Below, in pieces: positions 24,897 to 34,154 of a DNA stretch of 64,000 nt (positions are counted from its first letter, which is position 1; every line of letters begins with the position of its first letter). The notes beneath the pieces are model-generated. The model ran no database searches. It saw only the letters and a list, made by a program, of their open reading frames with translations, and was not told where the DNA came from. The position numbers and the translations under genes were made by a program. Source of the stretch: Mycolicibacterium austroafricanum (GTDB lineage: Bacteria; Actinomycetota; Actinomycetes; Mycobacteriales; Mycobacteriaceae); assembly GCF_000612725.1 (NCBI RefSeq), contig NZ_HG964453.1:667379-731378 (forward strand), given 5' to 3'.

Positions 24897-26510
24897 TCAC
24901 ACGGCGGAACGCGGTTTCACCGGCGGGACCGCCGCCAGCAGCGCCCGCGTGTACTCCTGCTGCGGCGAGGTGAACAGTTTGTCGGCGGGACGGTTCTCCA
25001 CCACCTGGCCGCCGCGCATCACCAGAATCTCGTGACTGACCTGGCGGATCACCGCGAGGTCGTGTCCGATCAGCAGATAGGTCAACCCAAGCTCGCGCTG
25101 CAAGCGGGACAGCAGGTCCAGCACGCGGGCCTGCGCCGACACATCGAGCGACGCCGTCGCCTCGTCGAGGATCAGCAGATCCGGTTCGGCCGCCAGCGCG
25201 CGGGCGATGCTCACCCGCTGCCGTTGTCCTCCGGACAGCTCGTGGGGATACCGGTCGGCGAACTCGGTGGGCAGACCGACGAGGTCGAGCAGTTCCTCGA
25301 CGCGCCGACGCCGTGTCTCCCGGCCGTCGACCAGCTTATGCACCACAAGCGGCTCGGCGATCGAATCGCCGATGCGGCCACGGGGGTTCAGTGAAGAGAA
25401 CGGGTCCTGGAGGATGAGCCCGATCCGTCGTCTGATCCCCTTGGCGGCAGCACCTTTCACGTGCACCACATCGACGCCGGCCAGATTTGCGGTGCCGGCA
25501 TCCGGTTTCACCAGGCCGGTCAGGCAGGCCGCGACCGTGGACTTGCCCGAGCCCGACTCTCCGACCAGCCCCAAGGTGGTGCCGCGGCGTACCGTGAACG
25601 ACACGCCCCTGACCGCATGCACCGTCGAGCGGCCGACCGGGGTCGTCACCGCGAACCGGACGTCGAGGCCGTCGACCTCAAGCAGCCTCTCCGCGTCGGC
25701 GTCGGCGACGGCCGGCGGGCCCGCCCGGTCGAGCACGGGCCGGGCCGCCAGCAGGTCGCGGGTGTACTCCTCGCGGGGCCGGTCGAACACCTCCATGATC
25801 GGCGCCTGCTCGACGGTCACCCCGTTGCGCATCACCGTCACCTCGTCGGCCACCTGGCCGATCACCCCGAGGTCGTGGCTGATCCACACGACCGCGGTGC
25901 CGAAGTCGCGCTGCAGTTCGCGCACCAGCTCGATGATCTGGGACTGGGTCGTGACGTCGAGCGCGGTGGTGGGCTCGTCGGCGACCAGCAGCTCCGGGTC
26001 GCAGGCCAGCGCGATCGCGATCATCACCCGTTGGCGTTGCCCACCCGAGAGTTGGTGCGGATAGGCGTGCAGCCGCATCTGCGGCTCGGGTAATCCCACC
26101 GCCTCCAGCAGCTCCAGCGCCCGGTCCTTCGCCGCGCGTCGGGTCAGGTGTCGGTGTTTCTCAAGCGATTCGGTGATCTGACGTTCCAACGTCAGCAGCG
26201 GGTTCAGCGACGTGCCGGGGTCCTGGAACACGAATCCGATCCGCGCGCCGTGCACAACGCGCAGCACCCGGGGTGACGCGCCCACCAGCTGCACGGGCTC
26301 GTCGGCGCCGGTCAGCGTGCTCGACCCCGACACGCGGGCGCCGGGCGCGTCCAGCAGACCGGTGGCCGCGAGCACCGTCATCGTCTTGCCGGAACCCGAT
26401 TCGCCGACGATGCCGACCGTCTTCTCGCGGGCGACGTCGAACGACACTCCGTCGACGATGGTGCGGGCGCCGATGCGGACCCGGAGGTTGTCCACACTCA
26501 GGACCGTCAT
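24897..26510 (-). CDS. Fused double ABC ATPase of peptide/nickel-type importer (DppD-DppF fusion)
   Basis: This 537-residue protein contains two complete ABC ATPase domains in one chain. The first has Walker A GESGSGKT near residue 36, signature LSGGQRQRV and Walker B LLVADEPTT. The second has GESGSGKS, LSGGQRQRVSIARAL and LLILDEATAS. In most Dpp/Opp systems these are separate DppD and DppF proteins. It is the last gene of a four-gene operon and its ATG overlaps the permease stop (ATGA). It powers import of the ligand delivered by the binding protein; oligopeptides are most likely, but the ligand is not readable from sequence. Confidence 0.92.
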   Translation of the reverse strand: MTVLSVDNLRVRIGARTIVDGVSFDVAREKTVGIVGESGSGKTMTVLAATGLLDAPGARVSGSSTLTGADEPVQLVGASPRVLRVVHGARIGFVFQDPGTSLNPLLTLERQITESLEKHRHLTRRAAKDRALELLEAVGLPEPQMRLHAYPHQLSGGQRQRVMIAIALACDPELLVADEPTTALDVTTQSQIIELVRELQRDFGTAVVWISHDLGVIGQVADEVTVMRNGVTVEQAPIMEVFDRPREEYTRDLLAARPVLDRAGPPAVADADAERLLEVDGLDVRFAVTTPVGRSTVHAVRGVSFTVRRGTTLGLVGESGSGKSTVAACLTGLVKPDAGTANLAGVDVVHVKGAAAKGIRRRIGLILQDPFSSLNPRGRIGDSIAEPLVVHKLVDGRETRRRRVEELLDLVGLPTEFADRYPHELSGGQRQRVSIARALAAEPDLLILDEATASLDVSAQARVLDLLSRLQRELGLTYLLIGHDLAVIRQVSHEILVMRGGQVVENRPADKLFTSPQQEYTRALLAAVPPVKPRSAV

Positions 26511-27391
26511 CGTTCCCTCCTGCGGGCCTCGACCGTGGTGCGCTGCTTGGGATCCAGCACGTCGCGCAGCCCGTCGCCGAGCAGGTTGAACGCCAGCACG
26601 ATCACGAAGATCGCGGCGCCGGGGAACACCGCCATCCACCACGCCATCGTCACGAACCCCTGCGAGTCGAAGATCATCCGGCCCAGCGATGGCTGCGGCG
26701 GCTGAATTCCCAAGCCCAGGAACGACAATGCGGCCTCGGACAGGATGGCGAACGCAAGCGACAGCGACGTCTGCACGATCAGCGGGCCCGCGATGTTCGG
26801 GAGGATGTGTCGCCGCAGGATGTACAGGTCGCCGGTGCCCATGGCGCGTGACGCCGACACGTACGGTTCTGTGCGCACCCCGAGCGTGCTCGCACGCGCC
26901 ACGCGCGCGAAGATCGGCGTGTAGACGATGGCGATCGCCAGGATGGTGGTCGTCACCCCGGGGCCGAGGATGGCGACGACGGCGAGCGCGAGCAGAAGCA
27001 CCGGGAACGCGAACATCACGTCCACCACCCGCATCAGCACCGTGTCCAGCCAGCCACCGCGATAGCCGGCGACCACCCCCACCGCGACACCGACGACCAT
27101 GGCGAGTGCCACGCTCACCGCGGCGATCCGCATGGACGCCTGAACCGCCACCAACACCCGGGACAACACGTCGCGGCCCAGTTCGTCGGTACCGAACCAG
27201 TGCGAAGCGCTGGGCGGCGCAAGCGCATTCGGCACGTCGACGTCGTTGACGCCGTACGGTGCCAGCCAATTCGCCGTCACCGCAACGACGGTCACGGCGA
27301 CGAGCACCAGCGCGCTCACCAGCGTGACCGGGTTGCCCGCCAGCAGCCGCCACGACGAGAGGCGCGTGTCGTTCGGGTCGGTCGTCGTCAT
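26507..27391 (-). CDS. ABC importer permease, DppC/OppC type
   Basis: This 294-residue inner-membrane permease has six predicted helices and the binding-protein-dependent transport domain (residues about 85-270). The N-terminal segment characteristic of DppC is present (HWFGTDELGRDVLSRV). The EAA loop that contacts the ATPase reads VSASRAMGTGDLYILRRHILPN. Start ATG 27,391 overlaps the end of the DppB-like gene by four bases, and its stop overlaps the ATPase start. Confidence 0.92.
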   Translation of the reverse strand: MTTTDPNDTRLSSWRLLAGNPVTLVSALVLVAVTVVAVTANWLAPYGVNDVDVPNALAPPSASHWFGTDELGRDVLSRVLVAVQASMRIAAVSVALAMVVGVAVGVVAGYRGGWLDTVLMRVVDVMFAFPVLLLALAVVAILGPGVTTTILAIAIVYTPIFARVARASTLGVRTEPYVSASRAMGTGDLYILRRHILPNIAGPLIVQTSLSLAFAILSEAALSFLGLGIQPPQPSLGRMIFDSQGFVTMAWWMAVFPGAAIFVIVLAFNLLGDGLRDVLDPKQRTTVEARRRER

Positions 27392-28350
27392 CCCAACCGG
27401 ATCCTCGGGTCCACGACGGCGTACAACACGTCGACGAGCAGGTTGATCACCAGGAACAGCGCGGCGATCAGGAGTACCGCGCCCTGGATCAGCGGATAGT
27501 CGCGGGCCGCCACCGCGTTGAACACCAACCGCCCCAGTCCGGGCCACGCGAACACCACCTCGACCACGATCACCCCGCCGAGCAGCGTGGCCAGCTGAAT
27601 GCCGGTGATGGTCAGGATCGGCACCAGCGCGTTGCGCACCGTGTGCCGGAACGTGACGATCCGCGGCGAGAGCCCTTTGGACCGGGCCGTGCGCACGTAA
27701 CCCATGGCGGCGACCTCCAACACCGCCGACCGCACATAGCGGGTCATGATCGCCGCGGCCACCACCCCGACGGTGAGCCCGGGCAGGACGACATGCCGGA
27801 GCCACCCGGCGGGGTCCTCGGTCAACGGCCGGTACCCGGAGGTCGGCAGCCACCCCAGCACCGTCGAGAAAAGCGCGATCAACAGGATGCCCATCCAGAA
27901 ATCCGGGATCGACACCCCGAACTGGCTGCTGATACGGACCAGCGCGTCACTGAGCCGGCCCTCCCTCAGCGCGGCGTAGATGCCGGCAGGCAGTGCGATC
28001 GCCAACGCGATGACGATGCCGACGAGTCCGAGCGAGAGCGTGGCGGGCAGACGCTCCAGCAACGTCAGCGTCACCGGGTCGCCGTTACGGAAGCTGACCC
28101 CGAGATCACCGGTCAGCGCCGACCCGAGGTAGCCGAAGAACTGCGAGACGATCGGACGGTCCAGACCGCTCGCGGCGCGCAGGGCCTCGTAGGCCTCGGG
28201 GGTGTAGCGGGTGCCCAGCGCGATGCGCACCGGGTCGCCGGGCACAAGGTGCACCAACGCGAACACCACGACCAGCACACCGATCATCACGACCGCCGAG
28301 AACAGCAGCCTGCGCGCGACGAACCGGAGGACCGGCATGGCCGTGGACAT
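27388..28350 (-). CDS. ABC importer permease, DppB/OppB type
   Basis: This 320-residue inner-membrane permease has the N-terminal DppB domain (FALVHLVPGDPVRIALG) and an EAA loop GYVRTARSKGLSPRIVTFRHTVRNA. It ends in VVDPRIRLG, as in the family. ATG 28,350 is chosen; the long open frame upstream overlaps the binding protein in another frame and is not real. It forms the translocation channel together with the DppC-type subunit. Confidence 0.92.
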   Translation of the reverse strand: MSTAMPVLRFVARRLLFSAVVMIGVLVVVFALVHLVPGDPVRIALGTRYTPEAYEALRAASGLDRPIVSQFFGYLGSALTGDLGVSFRNGDPVTLTLLERLPATLSLGLVGIVIALAIALPAGIYAALREGRLSDALVRISSQFGVSIPDFWMGILLIALFSTVLGWLPTSGYRPLTEDPAGWLRHVVLPGLTVGVVAAAIMTRYVRSAVLEVAAMGYVRTARSKGLSPRIVTFRHTVRNALVPILTITGIQLATLLGGVIVVEVVFAWPGLGRLVFNAVAARDYPLIQGAVLLIAALFLVINLLVDVLYAVVDPRIRLG

Positions 28351-28352
28351 GA

Positions 28353-29900
28353 CTACGCACCCCCGTCCGCGCCGAACGTCGCGCTCCGAAAACGGACCGC
28401 ACCGTCGCGGCGCGCCTCGTATCCGGACAGAGCCGGGTTCCAGGCCTGGATCACCGACGGGTTGTACAGGTAGATGTAGCTGACCTTGTCGGCGATCAGC
28501 GTCGCGGCGCCGGCATACTGCTCCTTGCGGGCGGCTTCGTCGGTCTCGACCCGGCTGGCGTCGAGCAGCCGGTCCACCTCGGGATCGGAGAACTTCTGCG
28601 CGTTGCTGGTGCCGTCGGTGTGATGCTGGGCGTAGTAGAAGTCGTCCGGATCGATGTTGCCCAGCCAGCCCATCATCAACATGTCGAAGTTGCCGGAATT
28701 CTGTTCGTCGAGCCAGGTGGCGAAGTCGACGGTGCGGATCTTCACCGAGATACCCAGGGGCGCAAGGTTGTCGGCGATGATCTGGGCCGCGGTGACGGTC
28801 TCGGGATACTCGGTGGTGACGAGCATGTCCAGCTCTCGTGGCTGGGCGCCCGCTTCCCGCAGCAGCGTCCGCGCCGTCTCCAGGCCCTGCTCGCCGTCGT
28901 CGCGGTATCTGTCGTAGGGCGTGAACCACGGATTGCCCTGTGGTATCGCCAATTGATTGACGGCCGCCGTGCCGTAACTGGTGGCCTGCACGATCGCGTC
29001 CCGGTCGACGGCGTAGGCGACGGCCTGCCGCACCCGCACGTCATTCCACGGCTCGCGCGCCTCGTTGAGCGCCAGGTACCAGTAGTCGTTGCTCGGGGTG
29101 ACCGCCAGTTCCAGCGATTCGTCGTCGCGCAACTGCGTCACCCGTTGTGGCGGAACAGAATCCGTCCAGTCGATCTCGCCGGCCTGCAGTGCCGACAACG
29201 CCGTCGACGGTTCGGAGATGAACCGGTACGTCACGCCCGACACGCCGGGCGGCCCGTCCCAGTAGTTCGGATTCGCCGCCAACGAGATCGAGTCACCGCT
29301 CTTCTGGCCGAGGAAGCGAAACGGCCCGGTGCCGACCGGTTGGGTGGCGATCCGTCCGCTCTCGACGTTGGCGCGCGACACGATCGCCATGCCCTTGAAC
29401 CCACCGAGATTGGTCAGCATGTTCGGGGTGGGGCGGTCGACGCGGATGACCACGGTGTTCGGATCGGGCGCGTCGACCGCGGCCACGGAGCTGAACTTGT
29501 CGGAGTTGGCCAGCTGCTCGTCGATGATGCGGCGGTAGGAGAACACGACGTCGTCGGCCGTCAGCGGGGTGCCGTCGTGGAACGTCACGCCGGGCCGCAG
29601 ATGAAACGTCCAGGTCAGCTGGTCGGGGCTGACCTCCCAGGCCCGGGCCAGCGCCGGCTGTATCTGCAGATTCCCGTCGGGCTCGACCAGGGTGTCGAAC
29701 ACGTTCTCCAGTACCTCGAACGAGAAGTACGACGTGGTCTTGTGCGGATCGAGTTGGTCGGGTTCTCCCGCGATGGCCGCGATCAGGGCGTCGGCGGCGC
29801 CCGCACCCAGATCGACCCGATCGCCGGGCGAGCAGCCGGTGAGAGCGGCCAGAAAGACGCATGTGGCGAGAACAACGGTCCGCACCGCCGTCGTCACCAT
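28353..29900 (-). CDS. Extracellular solute-binding lipoprotein, family 5 (peptide/nickel-binding type)
   Basis: This protein of about 515 residues starts at ATG 29,900. It has a lipoprotein signal peptide ending in the lipobox LTGC (Cys near residue 22). The mature part has the family-5 signature region (ALARAWEVSPDQLTWTFHLRPGVTFHDGTPLTADDVVFSYRR). It captures the substrate outside the membrane for the DppBC-type permease. It is the first gene of the operon; the permease ATG is only two bases after its stop. Upstream initiation at 29,972 would give a poor signal peptide. Confidence 0.92.
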   Translation of the reverse strand: MVTTAVRTVVLATCVFLAALTGCSPGDRVDLGAGAADALIAAIAGEPDQLDPHKTTSYFSFEVLENVFDTLVEPDGNLQIQPALARAWEVSPDQLTWTFHLRPGVTFHDGTPLTADDVVFSYRRIIDEQLANSDKFSSVAAVDAPDPNTVVIRVDRPTPNMLTNLGGFKGMAIVSRANVESGRIATQPVGTGPFRFLGQKSGDSISLAANPNYWDGPPGVSGVTYRFISEPSTALSALQAGEIDWTDSVPPQRVTQLRDDESLELAVTPSNDYWYLALNEAREPWNDVRVRQAVAYAVDRDAIVQATSYGTAAVNQLAIPQGNPWFTPYDRYRDDGEQGLETARTLLREAGAQPRELDMLVTTEYPETVTAAQIIADNLAPLGISVKIRTVDFATWLDEQNSGNFDMLMMGWLGNIDPDDFYYAQHHTDGTSNAQKFSDPEVDRLLDASRVETDEAARKEQYAGAATLIADKVSYIYLYNPSVIQAWNPALSGYEARRDGAVRFRSATFGADGGA

Positions 29901-30029
29901 ATGGAAGGCCAAAGGGAACCACCCTGCACTTGAGTCTGCGCAGAGTGCTCTACCCGAAGGTCCGGCGGGCAAAACCCGGCACCCGACAAACCCGTGACTT
30001 TGTCCACCGGCGGCTGAAATACTGCGGGC

Positions 30030-30548
30030 ATGAAGTTGCTGCGCGGTCTGGCCGCGATCGTCGTTCTTGCCGGTGCCGCTGTGGGATTCTCGGCGCCGGC
30101 CCAGGCGGCCAACGTCATGCAGGGTGTCTACAACTACACGTCGGAGGGGCAGACCGGCACCTGGACCATCTATCCGACGTGCGTGCCCGTCGTCGGTGAC
30201 CTGCGCGAACCCCTGTACCTACCGGTGGGATGCAGGCTGCACGTCAACCCGTCGCGCGGGCTGACCGGAGGCGACGCCGCGCTGGTCGGCGGGGTGTGGG
30301 GCTTCTCCGTACCCAAGACGGAGGGCATGCAGTGCCCGGACGGCAGCTGGGAGCCGACCGTGGAGGTCATCAGGTTCGACGACGTGACGATGTCGGGGAC
30401 CCGCAAGATCACCCACAACGGCAACTGCGGCACCGCGCCGGGCATCATCGAGATCCCGTTCACGCTGTCCTTCAAGGAGCCGCTGCCGATTCCCGTGGAC
30501 CAGTACCCGCTGATCTGCGAGCCCGGTGGCCTGCGGCGCTGCTTCTGA
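30030..30548 (+). CDS. Small secreted protein of unknown function
   Basis: This 172-residue protein has a clean Sec signal peptide (MKLLRGLAAIVVLAGAAVGFSAPAQA, cleavage before ANVMQ). The mature domain opens GVYNYTSEGQTGTWTIYPTCVPVVGDLREPLYLPVGCRLHV and has several cysteines, consistent with disulphides outside the membrane. Mycobacteria carry many such short secreted proteins; I do not recognise a function. It ends one base before the next start, so it is co-transcribed with the DapB-like reductase. Confidence 0.8.
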   Translation: MKLLRGLAAIVVLAGAAVGFSAPAQAANVMQGVYNYTSEGQTGTWTIYPTCVPVVGDLREPLYLPVGCRLHVNPSRGLTGGDAALVGGVWGFSVPKTEGMQCPDGSWEPTVEVIRFDDVTMSGTRKITHNGNCGTAPGIIEIPFTLSFKEPLPIPVDQYPLICEPGGLRRCF

Positions 30549-30549
30549 G

Positions 30550-31629
30550 ATGACCGACGTGAAACGCGTGGTGATCTGGGGGACCGGTTTCGTCGGCAGG
30601 ATGGTGATCCCCGAGGTCGTCCGCCATCCCCAATTCGAGCTCGTCGGGGTCGGGGTCAGCAACCCGGACAAGGCCGGCCGCGACGTCGGCGAGATCTGCG
30701 GGATGGGCCGCGACATCGGCCTGATCGCCACCGATGACGTCGACGCCCTGATCGACCTGAAGCCCGACGCGCTGGTGCACTACGGCCCGACGGCCGCGCA
30801 CGCCGAGGCCAACATCGAGCTGATCACCCGCTTCCTGCGCGCGGGGATCGACGTGTGTTCGACGGCGATGACGCCGTGGATCTGGCCGACGATGCACCTC
30901 AACCCGCCCAACTGGATCGAACCGATCACGGTGGCGTGCGAACTCGGGGAGTCGTCGTGCTTCACCACCGGAATCGATCCCGGGTTCGCCAACGACCTGT
31001 TCCCGATGACGTTGATGGGACTGTGCTCGGAGGTCCGCCGGGTGCGCGCCTCCGAACTGCTGGACTACACCAATTACGAGGGTGACTACGACCGCGAGAT
31101 GGGCATCGGACGGCCACCGGAATACCGGCCGATGCTGGAGAATCCCGACATCCTGGTATTCGCTTGGGGTGCAACGGTTCCGATGATCGCGCATGCCGCG
31201 GGGATCATGCTCGACGAAATCACCACCACCTGGGACAAGTGGGTGACACCCACGGAACGCAAGACCGCCAAGGGCGTCATCGCGCCCGGTCACGTCGCAG
31301 CCGTCCGTTTCACCGTCAACGGGGTGTACCGCGGTGAGACCCGCATCCAGCTCGAGCATGTCAACCGGATCGGCAGCGACGCCGCACCCGACTGGCCGTC
31401 GGGCAACGAGAACGACGTCTACCGCGTCGACATCGAGGGCACGCCGAGCATCTTCCAGGAGACCGCGTTCCGGTTCACCGATGGCTCCGGGCGCGACGCC
31501 GCGGCGGCCGGCTGCCTGGCCACCGGGCTGCGCGCACTCAACGCGGTGCCCGCCGTCAACGATCTCTCACCGGGCTGGGTGACCGCGCTGGACCTGCCGC
31601 TGATCCCAGGTCTGGGAACGATCCGCTAG
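30550..31629 (+). CDS. DapB-like NAD(P)-binding reductase
   Basis: This 359-residue protein has a Rossmann N-terminus (RVVIWGTGFVGRMVI) and a C-terminal domain like that of the protein at 18,389-19,462. The two share the opening pattern and motifs such as PDKAGRDVGE and GxDPGFAND (GMNPGLNQ in the paralogue). Likely an oxidoreductase acting on an amino- or keto-acid-like substrate; not the lysine-pathway DapB itself. It begins one base after the small secreted protein and overlaps the convergent SABATH gene by four bases. Confidence 0.78.
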   Translation: MTDVKRVVIWGTGFVGRMVIPEVVRHPQFELVGVGVSNPDKAGRDVGEICGMGRDIGLIATDDVDALIDLKPDALVHYGPTAAHAEANIELITRFLRAGIDVCSTAMTPWIWPTMHLNPPNWIEPITVACELGESSCFTTGIDPGFANDLFPMTLMGLCSEVRRVRASELLDYTNYEGDYDREMGIGRPPEYRPMLENPDILVFAWGATVPMIAHAAGIMLDEITTTWDKWVTPTERKTAKGVIAPGHVAAVRFTVNGVYRGETRIQLEHVNRIGSDAAPDWPSGNENDVYRVDIEGTPSIFQETAFRFTDGSGRDAAAAGCLATGLRALNAVPAVNDLSPGWVTALDLPLIPGLGTIR

Positions 31630-32711
31630 GGCCTGGGCCTCTTGACCAGGACCACGTGGGCGAGCGGGATCCGGGTCGGCTCGGGCGAGGCGGCCAGCCG
31701 CTCGGCGATGCCCTTCTCCAGCCGGTCGAAGAACTCCGCGGTGCGTTGATCGGCGCCACCGTCGTCGAGCGCCCGCGCAAGCGCCGGAAACAGCGACGCG
31801 CGTGCGAACCCGGCCCAGCGCGCTCCGAAAGTGCTTGCGTCGCTGTCGACCCGGTAGCGCTCCCAGAACCGGTCGGTGGCGTCGAAGATCTCCAGGTGCT
31901 CGATCTCAAGCCGTTCGAAGCGGCCGGACGGCGCGAACGGGGCCACGAAGTCGGCGGCACGGCGGGCCATCGTGGGAAGGCACATCCGCGCCACTTCGTC
32001 GGCGGTCAGCAGTCCGGCGCCGGCCAGTTCGTCGAGCGTGTCGAGCAGCACCGACATCAGCGGCCGGAATCCGGAATCGCCGTCGTCGCCGACCGCCGTC
32101 GTCATCACCACCAGCCGCCCACCCGGGCACAACTCGCGGCCACGGAACGCGATGAACTCGTGCCAGTCGTGGGCCGCCTGCCTGGCGTAGGCGGCGCGCA
32201 CCCCCTCGTCTGAGCAGAAGTCGACCTGGATGTGGCCCTCGATGCCACACGGGACCCGGGTCAACCAGTGGATCGCCCACGCACTCCAGCCCAGGTGGAC
32301 GCTGTTCGACGGCAGGATCTGGGAGTAGAACGACCGGCCGATCGCCGAGACGAACGTGGCTTTGTCCTTGTGCAGGTAAGTGTCCGGGTCGTTCTCGACG
32401 GTGTGGAACAGTGCGGTGAAGTCATTGTCCGGCCGGTCGGTGTGCGCCACCAGCACCGAATGCTCGGGCCGGGTTCGCTTGCGCAGCACCGCGATCGCCG
32501 CACCGATCGGCAGCAGCGAATTGAGCCCGTTGCCCGCGCCGTAATCGGCGATCACGATCGGCTGGGGTGGCTGCGGCAGGGGCACCGCGGCCGCCGCGCG
32601 CTCGAAGACGGCGATCGCGGGTACCAGGCCGGCGGCCTGCAACCGCGAAGCGGCACTGTAGGAACCGCTGTCCTTCGGCTCGGGGCGCACCACGATGCTG
32701 GACTCCGCCAT
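31626..32711 (-). CDS. SABATH-family carboxyl methyltransferase (likely fatty acid O-methyltransferase)
   Basis: This 361-residue SAM-dependent methyltransferase belongs to the SABATH family, best known from plants, where it makes methyl salicylate and methyl jasmonate. Hallmarks are the SAM-binding DYGAGNGLNSLLP, the NDFTALF segment, and SFYSQILPSNSVHLGWSAWAIHWLTRVP, which parallels the plant signature SFYSRLFPSNSLH. A mycobacterial member from M. marinum has been described as a fatty acid O-methyltransferase producing fatty acid methyl esters, so that is the best guess. It methylates free carboxylates in the cytosol. Its place beside lipid genes is compatible but not diagnostic. Confidence 0.83.
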   Translation of the reverse strand: MAESSIVVRPEPKDSGSYSAASRLQAAGLVPAIAVFERAAAAVPLPQPPQPIVIADYGAGNGLNSLLPIGAAIAVLRKRTRPEHSVLVAHTDRPDNDFTALFHTVENDPDTYLHKDKATFVSAIGRSFYSQILPSNSVHLGWSAWAIHWLTRVPCGIEGHIQVDFCSDEGVRAAYARQAAHDWHEFIAFRGRELCPGGRLVVMTTAVGDDGDSGFRPLMSVLLDTLDELAGAGLLTADEVARMCLPTMARRAADFVAPFAPSGRFERLEIEHLEIFDATDRFWERYRVDSDASTFGARWAGFARASLFPALARALDDGGADQRTAEFFDRLEKGIAERLAASPEPTRIPLAHVVLVKRPRP

Positions 32712-32777
32712 GCCCCGAACGGTAGTCCTCGCGCCGACGTCACGTCGTAGGAAGCCGGGTCATGACATGCTCTGCCC

Positions 32778-33515
32778 ATGAAGGGACGGGTCGGCCCGCG
32801 GATCGCCGTCATCGCCGCGATCCTCACGATGGTGGTCGGGGCGGCCGGGTTCTTCGTCACGTTGATGCTGAACGCGTTCGTGTTCGACGAGTTCGACGCC
32901 TACGGCGAGGTGCCCGTCCCCGGGTCCGGCCGGCTGCACCTGCCCGCCGGGGAGGTGACCATCAGCTTCCACACCGCGGTGACCGGGGGCACCGGCGGCG
33001 GCTTTCCGGTGCCTGCGCTGCAGTTGGCCATCTCACCGTCCGCGGGTGGGCCCGACCCCGTCGTCACCGAGACCATGGGGTCGACCACTTCGGTCAACAA
33101 CGACGTCCGGGTGCGCATCTGGGTCGCGCAGATCCCCGCGGACGGCACCTACGACATCGAAACCGGGGGCAACGTCCGCGGCTACATCGACCCGCGGCTG
33201 GCCTTCGGCCGCGACACGTCGTCCGGCTGGCTGCCGTGGGCGCTCGGTGGACTGTTCGTCGCCGGTCTTGCCGGGCTCGCGCCGGCGTTGGTGTGGTCGT
33301 CACGCGCGGGCAGGCGACCGCAACCCCTGCGGGGGCCGGTCAGCCTCGACGAGCCGAGTTGGCCGGGGCCGTTGCCGCCGCCGGTGGCCTCCTATCAGCC
33401 CACCGATCAGGGGGTGCGGCTGGAGCAGTTGAAGACGCTGGCGGCGCTGCGCGATTCCGGAGCGCTCACCGCCGCCGAGTTCGAAGCCGAGAAGCGCCGC
33501 ATCCTCGACGGTTGA
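32778..33515 (+). CDS. Membrane protein with C-terminal SHOCT domain
   Basis: This 245-residue protein has a membrane helix near residues 8-32. A beta-rich extracytoplasmic domain spans about 40-148 (GRLHLPAGEVTISFHTAVTGG), followed by a second helix near 150-172 and a cytoplasmic linker. It ends in a short SHOCT motif (LKTLAALRDSGALTAAEFEAEKRRIL). SHOCT tails occur in many actinobacterial envelope proteins and are thought to mediate assembly. Function unknown. It begins 66 bases from the divergent SABATH gene. Confidence 0.78.
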   Translation: MKGRVGPRIAVIAAILTMVVGAAGFFVTLMLNAFVFDEFDAYGEVPVPGSGRLHLPAGEVTISFHTAVTGGTGGGFPVPALQLAISPSAGGPDPVVTETMGSTTSVNNDVRVRIWVAQIPADGTYDIETGGNVRGYIDPRLAFGRDTSSGWLPWALGGLFVAGLAGLAPALVWSSRAGRRPQPLRGPVSLDEPSWPGPLPPPVASYQPTDQGVRLEQLKTLAALRDSGALTAAEFEAEKRRILDG

Positions 33516-33530
33516 TGCCCGCGGGGCGGA

Positions 33531-34154
33531 TCAGTGCCCCCTGGCCACCCATTCGTCGTAGTGCACGATCTCGTCGCCCACCGTCGTGGAGTCGCCGTGA
33601 CCGGTGTAGACCACCGTCGCACCGGGCAGCTTGCCGAGCCGGCCCGAGATCGACTCCAGGATGGTCGGGAAGTCCGAGAACGACCGGCCTGTGGCGCCGG
33701 GGCCACCCTGAAACAGGGTGTCGCCGCTGAACACCGCGTTCAACTCCGGGGCGTGCCAGCACACCGAGCCGGGAGAGTGCCCGGGGGTGTGCAGTGCCCG
33801 CAGCTCGGTGCCGGCGACGCGCAGCGTCTCGCCGTCGGATACCGAGCGGAAGTCGCTGTCGGGGTGGGTCATTCGCCACAGCACCTCGTCGGCCGGGTGC
33901 AGCAGCACTGGTGCGTCGAGCGCCTGCCCGAGCTGTGGCGCGACGGTCACGTGGTCGTTGTGGCCGTGGGTGCACACCACCGCCACCACGTGCCGGCCGC
34001 CGACGGCGTCGATGATCGGGTCGGCGGTGTGGGCGGCGTCGAACACCACCACCTCGTTGTCGTCGCCGACGATCCAGATGTTGTTGTCGACGTCCCAGCT
34101 GCCGCCGTCGAGCTCGAATGTGCCACTGGTCACCAGCCGCTGAATCGTGCTCAC
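33531..34154 (-). CDS. Metallo-beta-lactamase-fold hydrolase (glyoxalase II-like; Rv2260 type)
   Basis: This 207-residue protein has the metal motif THGHNDH (T-H-x-H-x-D-H), GHSPGS, FSGDTLF and a late His in YTGHGD, the complete di-metal site of the MBL superfamily. Start GTG 34,154 overlaps the mscR stop by four bases. The pairing with the mycothiol-dependent dehydrogenase is conserved in M. tuberculosis (Rv2259-Rv2260). It probably hydrolyses a mycothiol thioester such as the S-formylmycothiol made by MscR. That role is inferred from context, by analogy with the glutathione pathway. Confidence 0.85.
   Translation of the reverse strand: MSTIQRLVTSGTFELDGGSWDVDNNIWIVGDDNEVVVFDAAHTADPIIDAVGGRHVVAVVCTHGHNDHVTVAPQLGQALDAPVLLHPADEVLWRMTHPDSDFRSVSDGETLRVAGTELRALHTPGHSPGSVCWHAPELNAVFSGDTLFQGGPGATGRSFSDFPTILESISGRLGKLPGATVVYTGHGDSTTVGDEIVHYDEWVARGH

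Noticed and set aside
28620..29933. 437-residue open frame opposite the solute-binding protein
   Set aside because: Antisense shadow; the minus-strand gene has a lipobox and family motifs throughout.
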